This document shows, piece after piece, positions 7,627 to 14,731 of a stretch of 15,582 bases of DNA. The notes under the pieces are model-generated. The model was not told where the DNA came from and did no database searches. It saw only the letters and a program-made list of their open reading frames with translations. The DNA lies in NCBI GenBank assembly GCA_964352535.1, contig CAYGSW010000135.1, positions 1 through 15,582 of the forward strand, given 5' to 3'. Position 1 is the stretch's first letter; every line of letters begins with the position of its first letter. Source of the DNA: Granulosicoccus sp964352535 (GTDB taxonomy: Bacteria; Pseudomonadota; Gammaproteobacteria; Granulosicoccales; Granulosicoccaceae). Made by a program: the position numbers and the translations under genes.

Positions 7627-7926
7627 CAGGTAGCGTTGCGTCAATGTCAGCTGATCTTGTGAGCTTGCGCGGCAGCGAAAGATCGCTTGCTAACCACCCT
7701 ATCGTGGCCGCGCAGGAAGAATGGTTGTGTCTTTGAAGCACGAACCACGACAAAACCCACACAATTACTAACTAAATGTGACAGATTTTGCCGTCGCTCG
7801 GCAATTTTCTGCAAAAAAAACATGTAAATCGGAGAAATTAGTATTAGCAGTACATTTGTTCTTCACGTACATTACACCTGTTGCAAATTCAGCAGCAATC
7901 CTGAATATCTCGGAGGAGTACATTTT
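7627..7926. promoter_or_regulatory. Divergent regulatory region between AraC-type gene and mannitol operon
   Basis: About 300 bases that should contain both divergent promoters; no gene is supported. On the regulator side there is a 7-bp inverted repeat, GCGCGGC (7667-7673) with GCCGCGC (7707-7713), enclosing a small hairpin, AGCGA/TCGCT (7674-7687, loop AAGA). On the mannitol side are the inverted repeat TTGCCG-N5-CGGCAA (7788-7804) and the sequence GTACATT at 7850, 7867 and 7918. A TGTGA half-site at 7778-7782 lacks a matching CRP partner. I cannot place -10 and -35 boxes with confidence. The ribosome-binding site GGAGGAG (7912-7918) before the binding-protein gene is very strong. Confidence 0.45.
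7788..7804. promoter_or_regulatory. 6-bp inverted repeat, possible operator upstream of mannitol operon
   Basis: TTGCCG and CGGCAA are perfect inverted arms around the 5-base centre TCGCT, 123 bases before the binding-protein start. An interrupted palindrome at this distance could be a dimeric regulator site or a leader hairpin. AraC-type regulators normally prefer direct repeats, so the ligand protein is uncertain. Confidence 0.3.
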
Positions 7927-9237
7927 ATGCGTAAGCAGAAAAACGCCATCGCTCTCGCAGTTGCCGCCCTATGCGGTGGTGTGTCGCTGGCTGCTAGTGC
8001 GGAATCATTGACAATCGCTACCGTTAACAACGGTGACATGATTCGTATGCAAGGTCTCACAGAAGACTTCACAGCGAAGACAGGCCACACAGTAGAGTGG
8101 GTTACCCTCGAAGAAAACGTTCTTCGACAGCGTGTAACAACAGATATCACCACAAACGGTGGTGCATTCGACATCATGACAATCGGCATGTACGAAACAC
8201 CTATCTGGGGCCAGAACGAATGGTTGGTTCCACTTGACGACTTGTCAGCAGAATACAATGTAGATGACATCCTGCCTGCGATGAGCGGCGGTCTGTCATA
8301 CGATGGTACGTTGTACGCTGCGCCATTCTATGGCGAGTCTTCCATGATCATGTACCGCACAGATCTGATGGAGCAGGCTGGTCTGGAAATGCCTGATGCG
8401 CCATCCTGGTCATTCGTTGCCAAGGCTGCGCGTGCAATGACCGATCGTGACAATGAAATCAACGGCATTTGTCTTCGTGGCAAGGCCGGTTGGGGTGAAG
8501 GCGGTGCATTCATCACTGCTATGTCAAACTCTTTCGGCGCTCGCTGGTTTGATGAAGAGTGGAACGCGCAGTTCGACACCCGTGAATGGTCTGACACATT
8601 AAACTTCTACGTTAACATGATGACCGATGCTGGACCTCCGGGCTATGCAACAAACGGTTTTAATGAAAACTTGTCACTGTTCCAACAAGGCAAGTGTGGC
8701 ATGTGGATCGATGCAACCGTAGCGGCTTCGTTCGTAACCAACCCAGACGATTCTACCGTTGCTGACAAGGTTGGTTTCGCTCTTGCTCCAGACAATGGCT
8801 TGGGTGTTCGTTCCAACTGGCTATGGGCCTGGGCACTGGCAATTCCTGCTGGTTCGCAAAAAATTGATGCAGCCAAGGAGTTCATCGAGTGGGCGACTTC
8901 CACTGACTATATTGAACTGGTTGCAGAGAAAGAAGGCTGGGCGAATGTACCACCAGGTGCGCGTATCTCGCTGTACGAGAACGAAAATTACAAGGATGTC
9001 CCCTTTGCCAAGATGACTCTGGAGTCCATTCTTTCGGCCGATCCCAGCAACTCCACGGTTGATCCAAGCCCGTACATTGGTATTCAGTTTGCTGCGATTC
9101 CTGAATTTGCAGGTATTGCAACTGAAGTCAGTCAGGAGTTCTCAGCGGTCTACGCCGGTCAGCAGAGTGTTGCCGAAGCGTTGGAAAAAGCTCAGGCTTT
9201 GACTAACGATGCCATGGAAGCAGCTGGCTACCGATAA
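7927..9237 (+). CDS. mtlE: Mannitol/sorbitol ABC transporter, periplasmic substrate-binding protein
   Basis: A 436-residue extracellular solute-binding protein (family 1 fold) that captures a hexitol in the periplasm and delivers it to the permease pair downstream. The N terminus is a Sec signal peptide: basic MRKQK, a hydrophobic core, and a likely cut after ASA at residue 25. Mature segments LTIATVNNGDMIRMQGL, WVTLEENVLRQRVTTDI and FDIMTIGMYETPIWG match the SmoE/MtlE group of polyol-binding proteins as I remember them. The one cysteine in the signal peptide (residue 16) is not in a lipobox, so the protein should be soluble. GGAGGAG stands 8 bases before the ATG. GGT, CGT and GTT codons look frequent, consistent with high expression. 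Mannitol is the best substrate guess because a mannitol dehydrogenase ends the operon; sorbitol or arabitol remain possible. Confidence 0.9.
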   Translation: MRKQKNAIALAVAALCGGVSLAASAESLTIATVNNGDMIRMQGLTEDFTAKTGHTVEWVTLEENVLRQRVTTDITTNGGAFDIMTIGMYETPIWGQNEWLVPLDDLSAEYNVDDILPAMSGGLSYDGTLYAAPFYGESSMIMYRTDLMEQAGLEMPDAPSWSFVAKAARAMTDRDNEINGICLRGKAGWGEGGAFITAMSNSFGARWFDEEWNAQFDTREWSDTLNFYVNMMTDAGPPGYATNGFNENLSLFQQGKCGMWIDATVAASFVTNPDDSTVADKVGFALAPDNGLGVRSNWLWAWALAIPAGSQKIDAAKEFIEWATSTDYIELVAEKEGWANVPPGARISLYENENYKDVPFAKMTLESILSADPSNSTVDPSPYIGIQFAAIPEFAGIATEVSQEFSAVYAGQQSVAEALEKAQALTNDAMEAAGYR

Positions 9238-9255
9238 GTTAAGTAGCTCTTCCAG

Positions 9256-9281
9256 CCAGGGCTATTTCTGAATAGCCCTGG
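9256..9281 (+). terminator. Attenuator-like hairpin between binding-protein and permease genes
   Basis: CCAGGGCTATT (9256-9266) and AATAGCCCTGG (9271-9281) form a perfect 11-bp stem with loop TCTG, 18 bases after the binding-protein stop, followed by only TTT. In ABC operons a stem here often stops much of the transcription or protects the upstream mRNA, so that more binding protein than permease is made. The short U-run suggests a partial terminator or a 3' stabiliser. The rest of the gap up to 9447 shows no gene. Confidence 0.65.
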
Positions 9282-9447
9282 TTTGCCGGATCGGCAAGAA
9301 TACCGACCCGCACCGTTGCTCTCCCATTGCTATGTGCTGGTTCCGTAGTGTGAAATTGCTGAACTGTTTTTATCCAGATAGTTTTTCAATCACGAAGCAA
9401 TATTTTCCCTTTAACAGACTGTGGGTCTAGTAGCCCAAGAGCTAGTT

Positions 9448-10314
9448 ATGGCAACTCAACATTCTAGAAGTGCTGCACGCATGATGCTTGCGCCGGCAGT
9501 GATCCTTCTACTCGGTTGGATGCTCGTCCCACTAACGATGACCTTATGGTTTTCGTTCAGAAAATACCTGCCTCTACGCGGTGGTGACCAGGGTTGGGTC
9601 GGGTTTGATAACTACGTCAGTTTCATCAGCTCAAGCTCTTTCTGGCCCAGCGTACAAACCACATTGATCATCGTCGGTGGCGTACTCATTATCACCGTCG
9701 TTTTCGGTGTTTTGCTCGCTCTACTACTGGACCAGCCGATGTGGGGCCAAGGTATTGTCCGCATTCTTGTTATTGCGCCATTTTTTGTCATGCCAACCGT
9801 TTCAGCACTGGTTTGGAAAAACATTTTCATGGATCCAGTGAATGGTCTGTTTGCCCATCTCTGGAAGTTCTTCGGGGCAGAACCGCTGGTATGGCTATCC
9901 CAGGCATCCATGGAATCGATCATACTGATCGTCAGCTGGCAATGGCTGCCCTTCGCCACACTCATTCTACTCACCGCTGTTCAATCACTGGACAGCGAGC
10001 AACTTGAAGCGTCTGAAATCGATGGCGCTCGTCCATTGCAGCGTTTTGCCTACATCATTCTGCCGCACCTGGGCCGTGCCCTTACCATCGTGATACTGAT
10101 TCAGACGATTTTCCTGCTGGCCATTTTCGCAGAGATTTTTGTAACCACAGGTGGCGCGTTTGGCACAAAGACGCTTTCCTATCTGGTTTATCAGCGTGTT
10201 CTGGAGAGTCAGAACATAGGACTGGGTTCCGCAGGCGGTATTTACGCTGTCATCCTTGCCAACATAGTCGCTATCTTTTTGATGCGCATTGTTGGCAAGA
10301 ATCTGGACGCTTGA
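9448..10314 (+). CDS. mtlF: Mannitol/sorbitol ABC transporter permease (MalF/UgpA-like)
   Basis: A 288-residue inner-membrane subunit with about six hydrophobic segments; the first is near residues 12-36 (LAPAVILLLGWMLVPL). The EAA loop, EASEIDGA at residues 187-194 followed by LPHLG, docks with the ATPase. Length and sequence fit the MalF-like subunits of polyol and sugar importers. I chose the ATG at 9448, with AAGAG six bases upstream; a GTG at 9421 is open but would add nine residues with no ribosome-binding site. The gene ends 13 bases before the second permease, so the pair is co-transcribed and forms a heterodimeric channel. The substrate is inferred from the operon. Confidence 0.9.
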   Translation: MATQHSRSAARMMLAPAVILLLGWMLVPLTMTLWFSFRKYLPLRGGDQGWVGFDNYVSFISSSSFWPSVQTTLIIVGGVLIITVVFGVLLALLLDQPMWGQGIVRILVIAPFFVMPTVSALVWKNIFMDPVNGLFAHLWKFFGAEPLVWLSQASMESIILIVSWQWLPFATLILLTAVQSLDSEQLEASEIDGARPLQRFAYIILPHLGRALTIVILIQTIFLLAIFAEIFVTTGGAFGTKTLSYLVYQRVLESQNIGLGSAGGIYAVILANIVAIFLMRIVGKNLDA

Positions 10315-10327
10315 GGGGAATCTGACA

Positions 10328-11158
10328 ATGGCTCGCGAAATTTCAAGTAAACGGAAAATCATCAATACCGTCTGTGCATGGAGCATTGGACTGCTGATTT
10401 TCTTTCCAATCCTGTGGACGATCCTCACCAGTTTTAAAACAGAAGCCCAGGCAATAGCCAGCCCTCCACTTTTTCTTGGCTTTGACTGGACGCTGGAAAA
10501 CTATTCAGTTGTCATGGAGCGCTCCAATTATGGCCGCTTCCTATGGAATTCCATATTCATTGCAGGTGGTTCGACCTTGTTAGGCATTCTTGTAGCCGTA
10601 CCCGCTGCCTGGTCCATGGCATTTGTCCCCTCCAGAAGAACCAAAGACATCCTCCTGTGGATGCTGTCCACCAAAATGTTGCCAGCTGTTGGCGTGCTCT
10701 ACCCTATCTATTTATTGTTCATCAAACTGGGATTGCTCGACAGCATCTTGGGGTTGACCATCGTGTTAATGTTGATCAATTTGCCCATTATCGTGTGGAT
10801 GCTTTACACCTATTTCAAAGAAATTCCAGTGGATATTCTGGAAGCCTCTCGAATGGATGGAGCTTCACTAAAATCTGAAATTCTGTATGTCCTTACACCG
10901 ATGGCGTTGCCTGGCATCGCTTCCACGATGCTGCTTAATTTCATCCTCGCGTGGAACGAAGCATTCTGGACATTGAACCTCACCGCTGCCAAGGCTGCGC
11001 CTTTAACGGCGTTCATTGCCAGCTATTCAAGCCCGGAAGGATTGTTCTACGCCAAGCTATCCGCCGCTTCAACCATGGCCATTGCGCCGATTCTGATACT
11101 TGGCTGGTTCAGCCAGAAGCAACTGGTGCGTGGACTTACATTTGGAGCAGTTAAATGA
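10328..11158 (+). CDS. mtlG: Mannitol/sorbitol ABC transporter permease (MalG/UgpE-like)
   Basis: A 276-residue integral membrane protein, the second half of the transport channel. It has six predicted hydrophobic segments, beginning with VCAWSIGLLIFFPILWTIL, and the EAA motif EASRMDGA at residues 172-179, then LPGIASTMLLNFILAWNEAFW, typical of MalG-type subunits. The ATG at 10328 has the strong element GAGGGGAA 8 bases upstream, overlapping the end of the previous gene; an upstream open stretch beginning at 10289 would overlap that gene by 26 bases and lacks a site. The stop lies 32 bases before the ATPase gene. Nothing is broken. Confidence 0.9.
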   Translation: MAREISSKRKIINTVCAWSIGLLIFFPILWTILTSFKTEAQAIASPPLFLGFDWTLENYSVVMERSNYGRFLWNSIFIAGGSTLLGILVAVPAAWSMAFVPSRRTKDILLWMLSTKMLPAVGVLYPIYLLFIKLGLLDSILGLTIVLMLINLPIIVWMLYTYFKEIPVDILEASRMDGASLKSEILYVLTPMALPGIASTMLLNFILAWNEAFWTLNLTAAKAAPLTAFIASYSSPEGLFYAKLSAASTMAIAPILILGWFSQKQLVRGLTFGAVK

Positions 11159-11190
11159 TTGTAGATACTGTTGGGATCAAGGGGATTTAA

Positions 11191-12195
11191 ATGGGCAGCA
11201 TAACTCTCAAGAAGGTGACGAAAAGCTTCGGCAAGACCGATGTCATTCGCCCGATTGATCTCAAGATCGACGATGGTGAGTTCGTGGTGTTTGTCGGGCC
11301 ATCAGGTTGCGGTAAATCCACCCTGTTGCGCTTGATCGCAGGTCTGGAAGACATCACCACCGGCACCATTGAAATCAATGGTAAAGATGCCACATCCGTT
11401 CCACCAGCAAAACGTGGCCTTGCCATGGTTTTCCAGTCCTACGCACTTTATCCGCACATGTCTGTTCGCAAGAACATCGCCTTTCCCCTGAAAATGGCTG
11501 GAGTGGACAAGGCAGAGCGCGAACGCAAGGTGACTGATGCTGCAAAGGTGCTGAACCTTACGGACTATCTCGACAGACGACCCGGTCAACTGTCAGGCGG
11601 TCAGCGGCAACGTGTGGCTATTGGACGTGCCATTGTTCGTGAGCCTGATGCATTTCTCTTTGATGAGCCTCTATCCAATCTTGACGCAGCCTTGCGAGGA
11701 AACATGCGTCTGGAGATCGCCGAACTGCATCAGACACTCTCTACAACCATGATCTATGTAACGCATGATCAGGTTGAAGCGATGACCATGGCTGACAAGA
11801 TTGTTGTACTTCAAGCGGGTGTCATTGAACAAGTCGGCTCACCACTGGACTTATACCGTGAGCCTGCCAATATCTTTGTGGCGGGTTTTATCGGAAGCCC
11901 TGCGATGAACCTTATCGAAGGCGAAGCAGCTTCCAGCCGCGGCGCCAGGACCATTGGTGTTCGGCCTGAACACTTCACGCTTTCGATGGAAGGTGGCGAA
12001 TGGCGTGGTGTTGTCGGCGTATCAGAACACTTGGGTTCAGATACTTTCCTGCGTGTTGTGGTTGATGGCGTAGGAACGTTGACAGCTCGCGCTGATGGCG
12101 AGTTTCCTGCCCGGCATGGCGACACTGTGGGACTAACACCAGATCCTGAGCGTATCCATCGTTTTGACGATGCTGGATTACGCATCTCTTCTTAA
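11191..12195 (+). CDS. mtlK: Mannitol/sorbitol ABC transporter ATP-binding protein (MalK/UgpC-like)
   Basis: A 334-residue cytoplasmic ATPase that powers hexitol import. Walker A GPSGCGKST is at residues 36-44, the Q-loop is Gln82, the signature LSGGQ is at 134-138, Walker B ends at Glu159 in LFDEP, the D-loop follows as SNLD, and the switch histidine is His192 in THDQ. The C-terminal part (about 240-334, including GVRPEHF) is the regulatory MOI/TOBE domain of MalK-like proteins, somewhat shorter than E. coli MalK (371). AAGGGGA precedes the ATG at 11191. All catalytic elements are intact. In this naming scheme mtlK is the ATPase; in Rhodobacter the same symbol is used for the dehydrogenase, so the symbol should be read with care. 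Confidence 0.93.
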   Translation: MGSITLKKVTKSFGKTDVIRPIDLKIDDGEFVVFVGPSGCGKSTLLRLIAGLEDITTGTIEINGKDATSVPPAKRGLAMVFQSYALYPHMSVRKNIAFPLKMAGVDKAERERKVTDAAKVLNLTDYLDRRPGQLSGGQRQRVAIGRAIVREPDAFLFDEPLSNLDAALRGNMRLEIAELHQTLSTTMIYVTHDQVEAMTMADKIVVLQAGVIEQVGSPLDLYREPANIFVAGFIGSPAMNLIEGEAASSRGARTIGVRPEHFTLSMEGGEWRGVVGVSEHLGSDTFLRVVVDGVGTLTARADGEFPARHGDTVGLTPDPERIHRFDDAGLRISS

Positions 12196-12220
12196 TGGAT
12201 CAGAAAAAACTGAGATCGTG

Positions 12221-13717
12221 ATGGACACTCCAACTGAGTCAACCCCAGTATCGACACTGAATCTTGAGAGCCTTGCTCGGTTACCTGAGCAAGTTGCCCG
12301 GCCTCAATACGCTCGAAACGAGCTTTCTGCCGGAATCCTGCATTTTGGCCCTGGCAATTTTCATAAGGCGCATCAGGCTGTCTATCTCGACAGATTAATG
12401 AACAAAGGCATTGATCATGACTGGAGCATTGTAGGCGCAAGCGTTATGCCAGGTGATGCCAAGCTGCGAGAGATCATGCTCGAACAAGATCTGCTGTCAA
12501 CAGTTGTCACACAGTCTGCCACGGTGAGCGAAGCACAAGTCATCGGCCCGATGATTAACTACCTGCCCGTGGGTAATTCGGATGCCATTCTGGCGGCCAT
12601 GTCAGACCCATCCATACGCATTGTGTCACTCACTGTGACTGAAGGCGGGTATTTTGTGAATACCACGACTGGCCTTTTTGACAAAGAACACCCTGCAATT
12701 CAAGCAGATGTTACGAGTTACGATAATCCTCAAACGGTATTCGGACTGATCGTGAAGGGCCTTGAACAACGACGGGCAGCGGGTAAGGCACCGTTCACTG
12801 TCATGTCTTGCGATAACCTGCCACACAATGGTCATGCCACGAAAAACGCAGTTGTCGGTTTTGCAGAACTAATCGATGCCTCCCTTGCTATGTGGATAAG
12901 CGAAAACTCAAGCTTTCCGAATGGGATGGTCGATCGGATTACACCCGCAACAGGCCAATTCGAGCGAGATCGAGTGAAGTCATTATTCGGTATTAGCGAT
13001 CAGGCCCCTGTTTTTTGCGAAGACTATATTCAGTGGGTACTCGAAGACGACTTTGTTGCCGGCCGACCAGCCTTTGAACAGGCAGGTGTGCAAATAGTTG
13101 CCGATGTTGCTCCCTACGAGATGATGAAAATTCGTATTTTGAACGGAGGACATGCGGTGTTAGCGTATCCAGCCGCCTTGCTGGGTATTGAGTATGCACA
13201 CGAAGCCTTGCAAGATAATCGCATCAGAGACTTTCTGAAAACCGTAGAATACCGTGAAATCATACCGGTTGTTCCCGAGGTTCCAGGCGTTAATCTGGAT
13301 GAATATTGTGAGAGCGTATTAAGTCGATTCGCCAATCCCGCCATCGCCGATACTATCAACCGATTGTGTTTTGACGGCTCTAACCGGCAACCGAAATTCA
13401 TCGTCCCCACAATAACTGATCGTCTTGCCCGTAGCGAGGATATTGAGGGTCTGGCACTGGCGTCCGCATTCTGGTGTCGATATTGTGAAGGCACCGATGA
13501 ATCGGGTAATACGATTGCACCCAACGACCCCTCCTGGGATCTATTAAACGCCAAAGCCAAAGAGTCAGTGCAAAATCCCAACGTCTGGATTGAAATGCGC
13601 GATGTCTATGGCACACTCGGAGATAACCCACGCTTTAAAAAGAGCTTTACTGAGGCCATCCAGGGTGTTCGGTCTAAAGGCGTTGAGCAGATGCTACGTA
13701 ACTACTGTGATAGATGA
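12221..13717 (+). CDS. mtlD: Mannitol 2-dehydrogenase (long-chain polyol dehydrogenase)
   Basis: A 498-residue NAD-dependent, zinc-independent enzyme that oxidises D-mannitol to D-fructose. An N-terminal Rossmann region opens with ILHFGPGNFHKAHQAVY, the GxGxF-type nucleotide site of the family. The catalytic signature K-x4-N-x2-H is KIRILNGGH, with Lys303, Asn308 and His311, close to Lys295, Asn300 and His303 of the Pseudomonas fluorescens enzyme (493 residues). VTEGGY is another family hallmark. I prefer the ATG at 12221, which has TGAGA upstream and gives the usual length; an ATG at 12164 would add 19 residues and overlap the ATPase gene by 32 bases without a visible ribosome-binding site. 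This is not the short PTS-type mannitol-1-phosphate dehydrogenase. Relatives oxidise D-arabitol or fructuronate, so substrate breadth is open. Confidence 0.92.
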   Translation: MDTPTESTPVSTLNLESLARLPEQVARPQYARNELSAGILHFGPGNFHKAHQAVYLDRLMNKGIDHDWSIVGASVMPGDAKLREIMLEQDLLSTVVTQSATVSEAQVIGPMINYLPVGNSDAILAAMSDPSIRIVSLTVTEGGYFVNTTTGLFDKEHPAIQADVTSYDNPQTVFGLIVKGLEQRRAAGKAPFTVMSCDNLPHNGHATKNAVVGFAELIDASLAMWISENSSFPNGMVDRITPATGQFERDRVKSLFGISDQAPVFCEDYIQWVLEDDFVAGRPAFEQAGVQIVADVAPYEMMKIRILNGGHAVLAYPAALLGIEYAHEALQDNRIRDFLKTVEYREIIPVVPEVPGVNLDEYCESVLSRFANPAIADTINRLCFDGSNRQPKFIVPTITDRLARSEDIEGLALASAFWCRYCEGTDESGNTIAPNDPSWDLLNAKAKESVQNPNVWIEMRDVYGTLGDNPRFKKSFTEAIQGVRSKGVEQMLRNYCDR

Positions 13718-13769
13718 TGGTAATGCAGCTTGCCGTTTCACTCGCATCTAAGGTTCGAGGATAGCCCCT

Positions 13770-14681
13770 ATGTCGGTTGCATTACGCCCGACAACAAGCA
13801 GTGTGCCGGAATTCGAAATTACGGACGGCACTAAACGCTCTGTACACTACATTGAGCATGGGTTTCCAAATCCCCTGGTGCGCTGGCATTATCATGATGA
13901 CTACGAACTCCATCTCATTATTGCAAGCTCCGGCAAAGTGTTTGTGGGTGACCACGTTGGCAGATTCTCTCCCGGGCACCTGGTATTGACAGGGCCGCGA
14001 TTACCGCATAACTGGATTAGTCATACTGAACCCAATGAAATCATAGAACTTCGTGATTTAGTGATTCAGTTTCGCATGGATCTGCTACCCAAAATGGCAG
14101 ATATGGCTCCTGAACTGATGCCCATACTTCCATTGCTTGATCGCGCCAGACATGGCATAGAGTTTTTGTCCGTTGATACCCAATGGGCACAAACCATGTT
14201 TCAGTCTATTCGTGATTCCTCAGGGCCATCACGTATCTCGTTGCTAATTGATCTTTTAAACTATCTGTCGGCAGAGAATGACTATGCACTGCTTTCTACG
14301 CTAGCTATTCGATCGCGAGCTGATCAGGCCTCCCAAGATAAAATTGAAGAGGTCACACAGTACATAAGCGAGAACTTCTCCAGAGAGATTACATTAGGTG
14401 AAATGGCCAAGAGAGTAGGCATGAATGACAGTGCCTTTTCTCGCTTTTTTGCCAAGGCAACGGGCAATAGCTTCAATCGTTTCGTCAACCGAGTCCGTAT
14501 CAGTAAGGCTTGTGAATTGCTATCCGAGACAGATATTCCGATAACGGCCATTTGCTATGAAGCCGGATTTAATAATATTGCCAACTTCAATCGACGTTTT
14601 CGAGAAATGAAGGAAATCACACCTAGAGAATACCGCCGCCAATCAAGAATGCGTCATGGTGTACGCAGTGTCAGAGACTGA
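13770..14681 (+). CDS. mtlR: AraC-family regulator with cupin-like N terminus, probable mannitol-operon activator
   Basis: A 303-residue regulator. The N-terminal region holds a cupin-like sugar-sensing fold, with HYHDDYELHLI (about residues 40-50) and GDHVGRFSPGHLVLTGPRLPHNW. The C-terminal hundred residues are the AraC double helix-turn-helix: ITLGEMAKRVGMNDSAFSRFF, then FNRFVNRVRISKACELL and ICYEAGFNNIANFNRRFR. AGGA precedes the ATG at 13770. It lies 52 bases after the dehydrogenase gene on the same strand and may be transcribed with it. Size, architecture and context match the AraC-type MtlR of Pseudomonas, which is unrelated to E. coli MtlR. Its likely target is the region upstream of 7927. 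Confidence 0.85.
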   Translation: MSVALRPTTSSVPEFEITDGTKRSVHYIEHGFPNPLVRWHYHDDYELHLIIASSGKVFVGDHVGRFSPGHLVLTGPRLPHNWISHTEPNEIIELRDLVIQFRMDLLPKMADMAPELMPILPLLDRARHGIEFLSVDTQWAQTMFQSIRDSSGPSRISLLIDLLNYLSAENDYALLSTLAIRSRADQASQDKIEEVTQYISENFSREITLGEMAKRVGMNDSAFSRFFAKATGNSFNRFVNRVRISKACELLSETDIPITAICYEAGFNNIANFNRRFREMKEITPREYRRQSRMRHGVRSVRD

Positions 14682-14731
14682 CCTGCGGTTAATTCAGTGA
14701 GCTGTGTCATCAAAAAGCTGTCAGTCAGTTT

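Noticed and set aside
7627..7644. TTG start at 7644 for the AraC-type regulator
   Set aside because: It adds only six residues and has no better ribosome-binding site than the ATG at 7626.
7777..7798. CRP-type site suggested by TGTGA near 7778
   Set aside because: Only one half-site is present; there is no TCACA at the expected spacing.
7972..7977. Possible lipoprotein cysteine in the binding-protein signal peptide
   Set aside because: The preceding residues (AAL) are not a lipobox and an ASA cleavage site follows, so a soluble periplasmic protein is more likely.
9421..9447. GTG start at 9421 for the first permease
   Set aside because: No ribosome-binding site precedes it, while the ATG at 9448 has AAGAG six bases upstream and gives a typical permease N terminus.
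12164..12220. Upstream ATG at 12164 for mannitol dehydrogenase
   Set aside because: It would overlap the ATPase gene by 32 bases, lacks a ribosome-binding site and adds residues unlike the family. The ATG at 12221 gives the usual length. The choice is likely but not proven.
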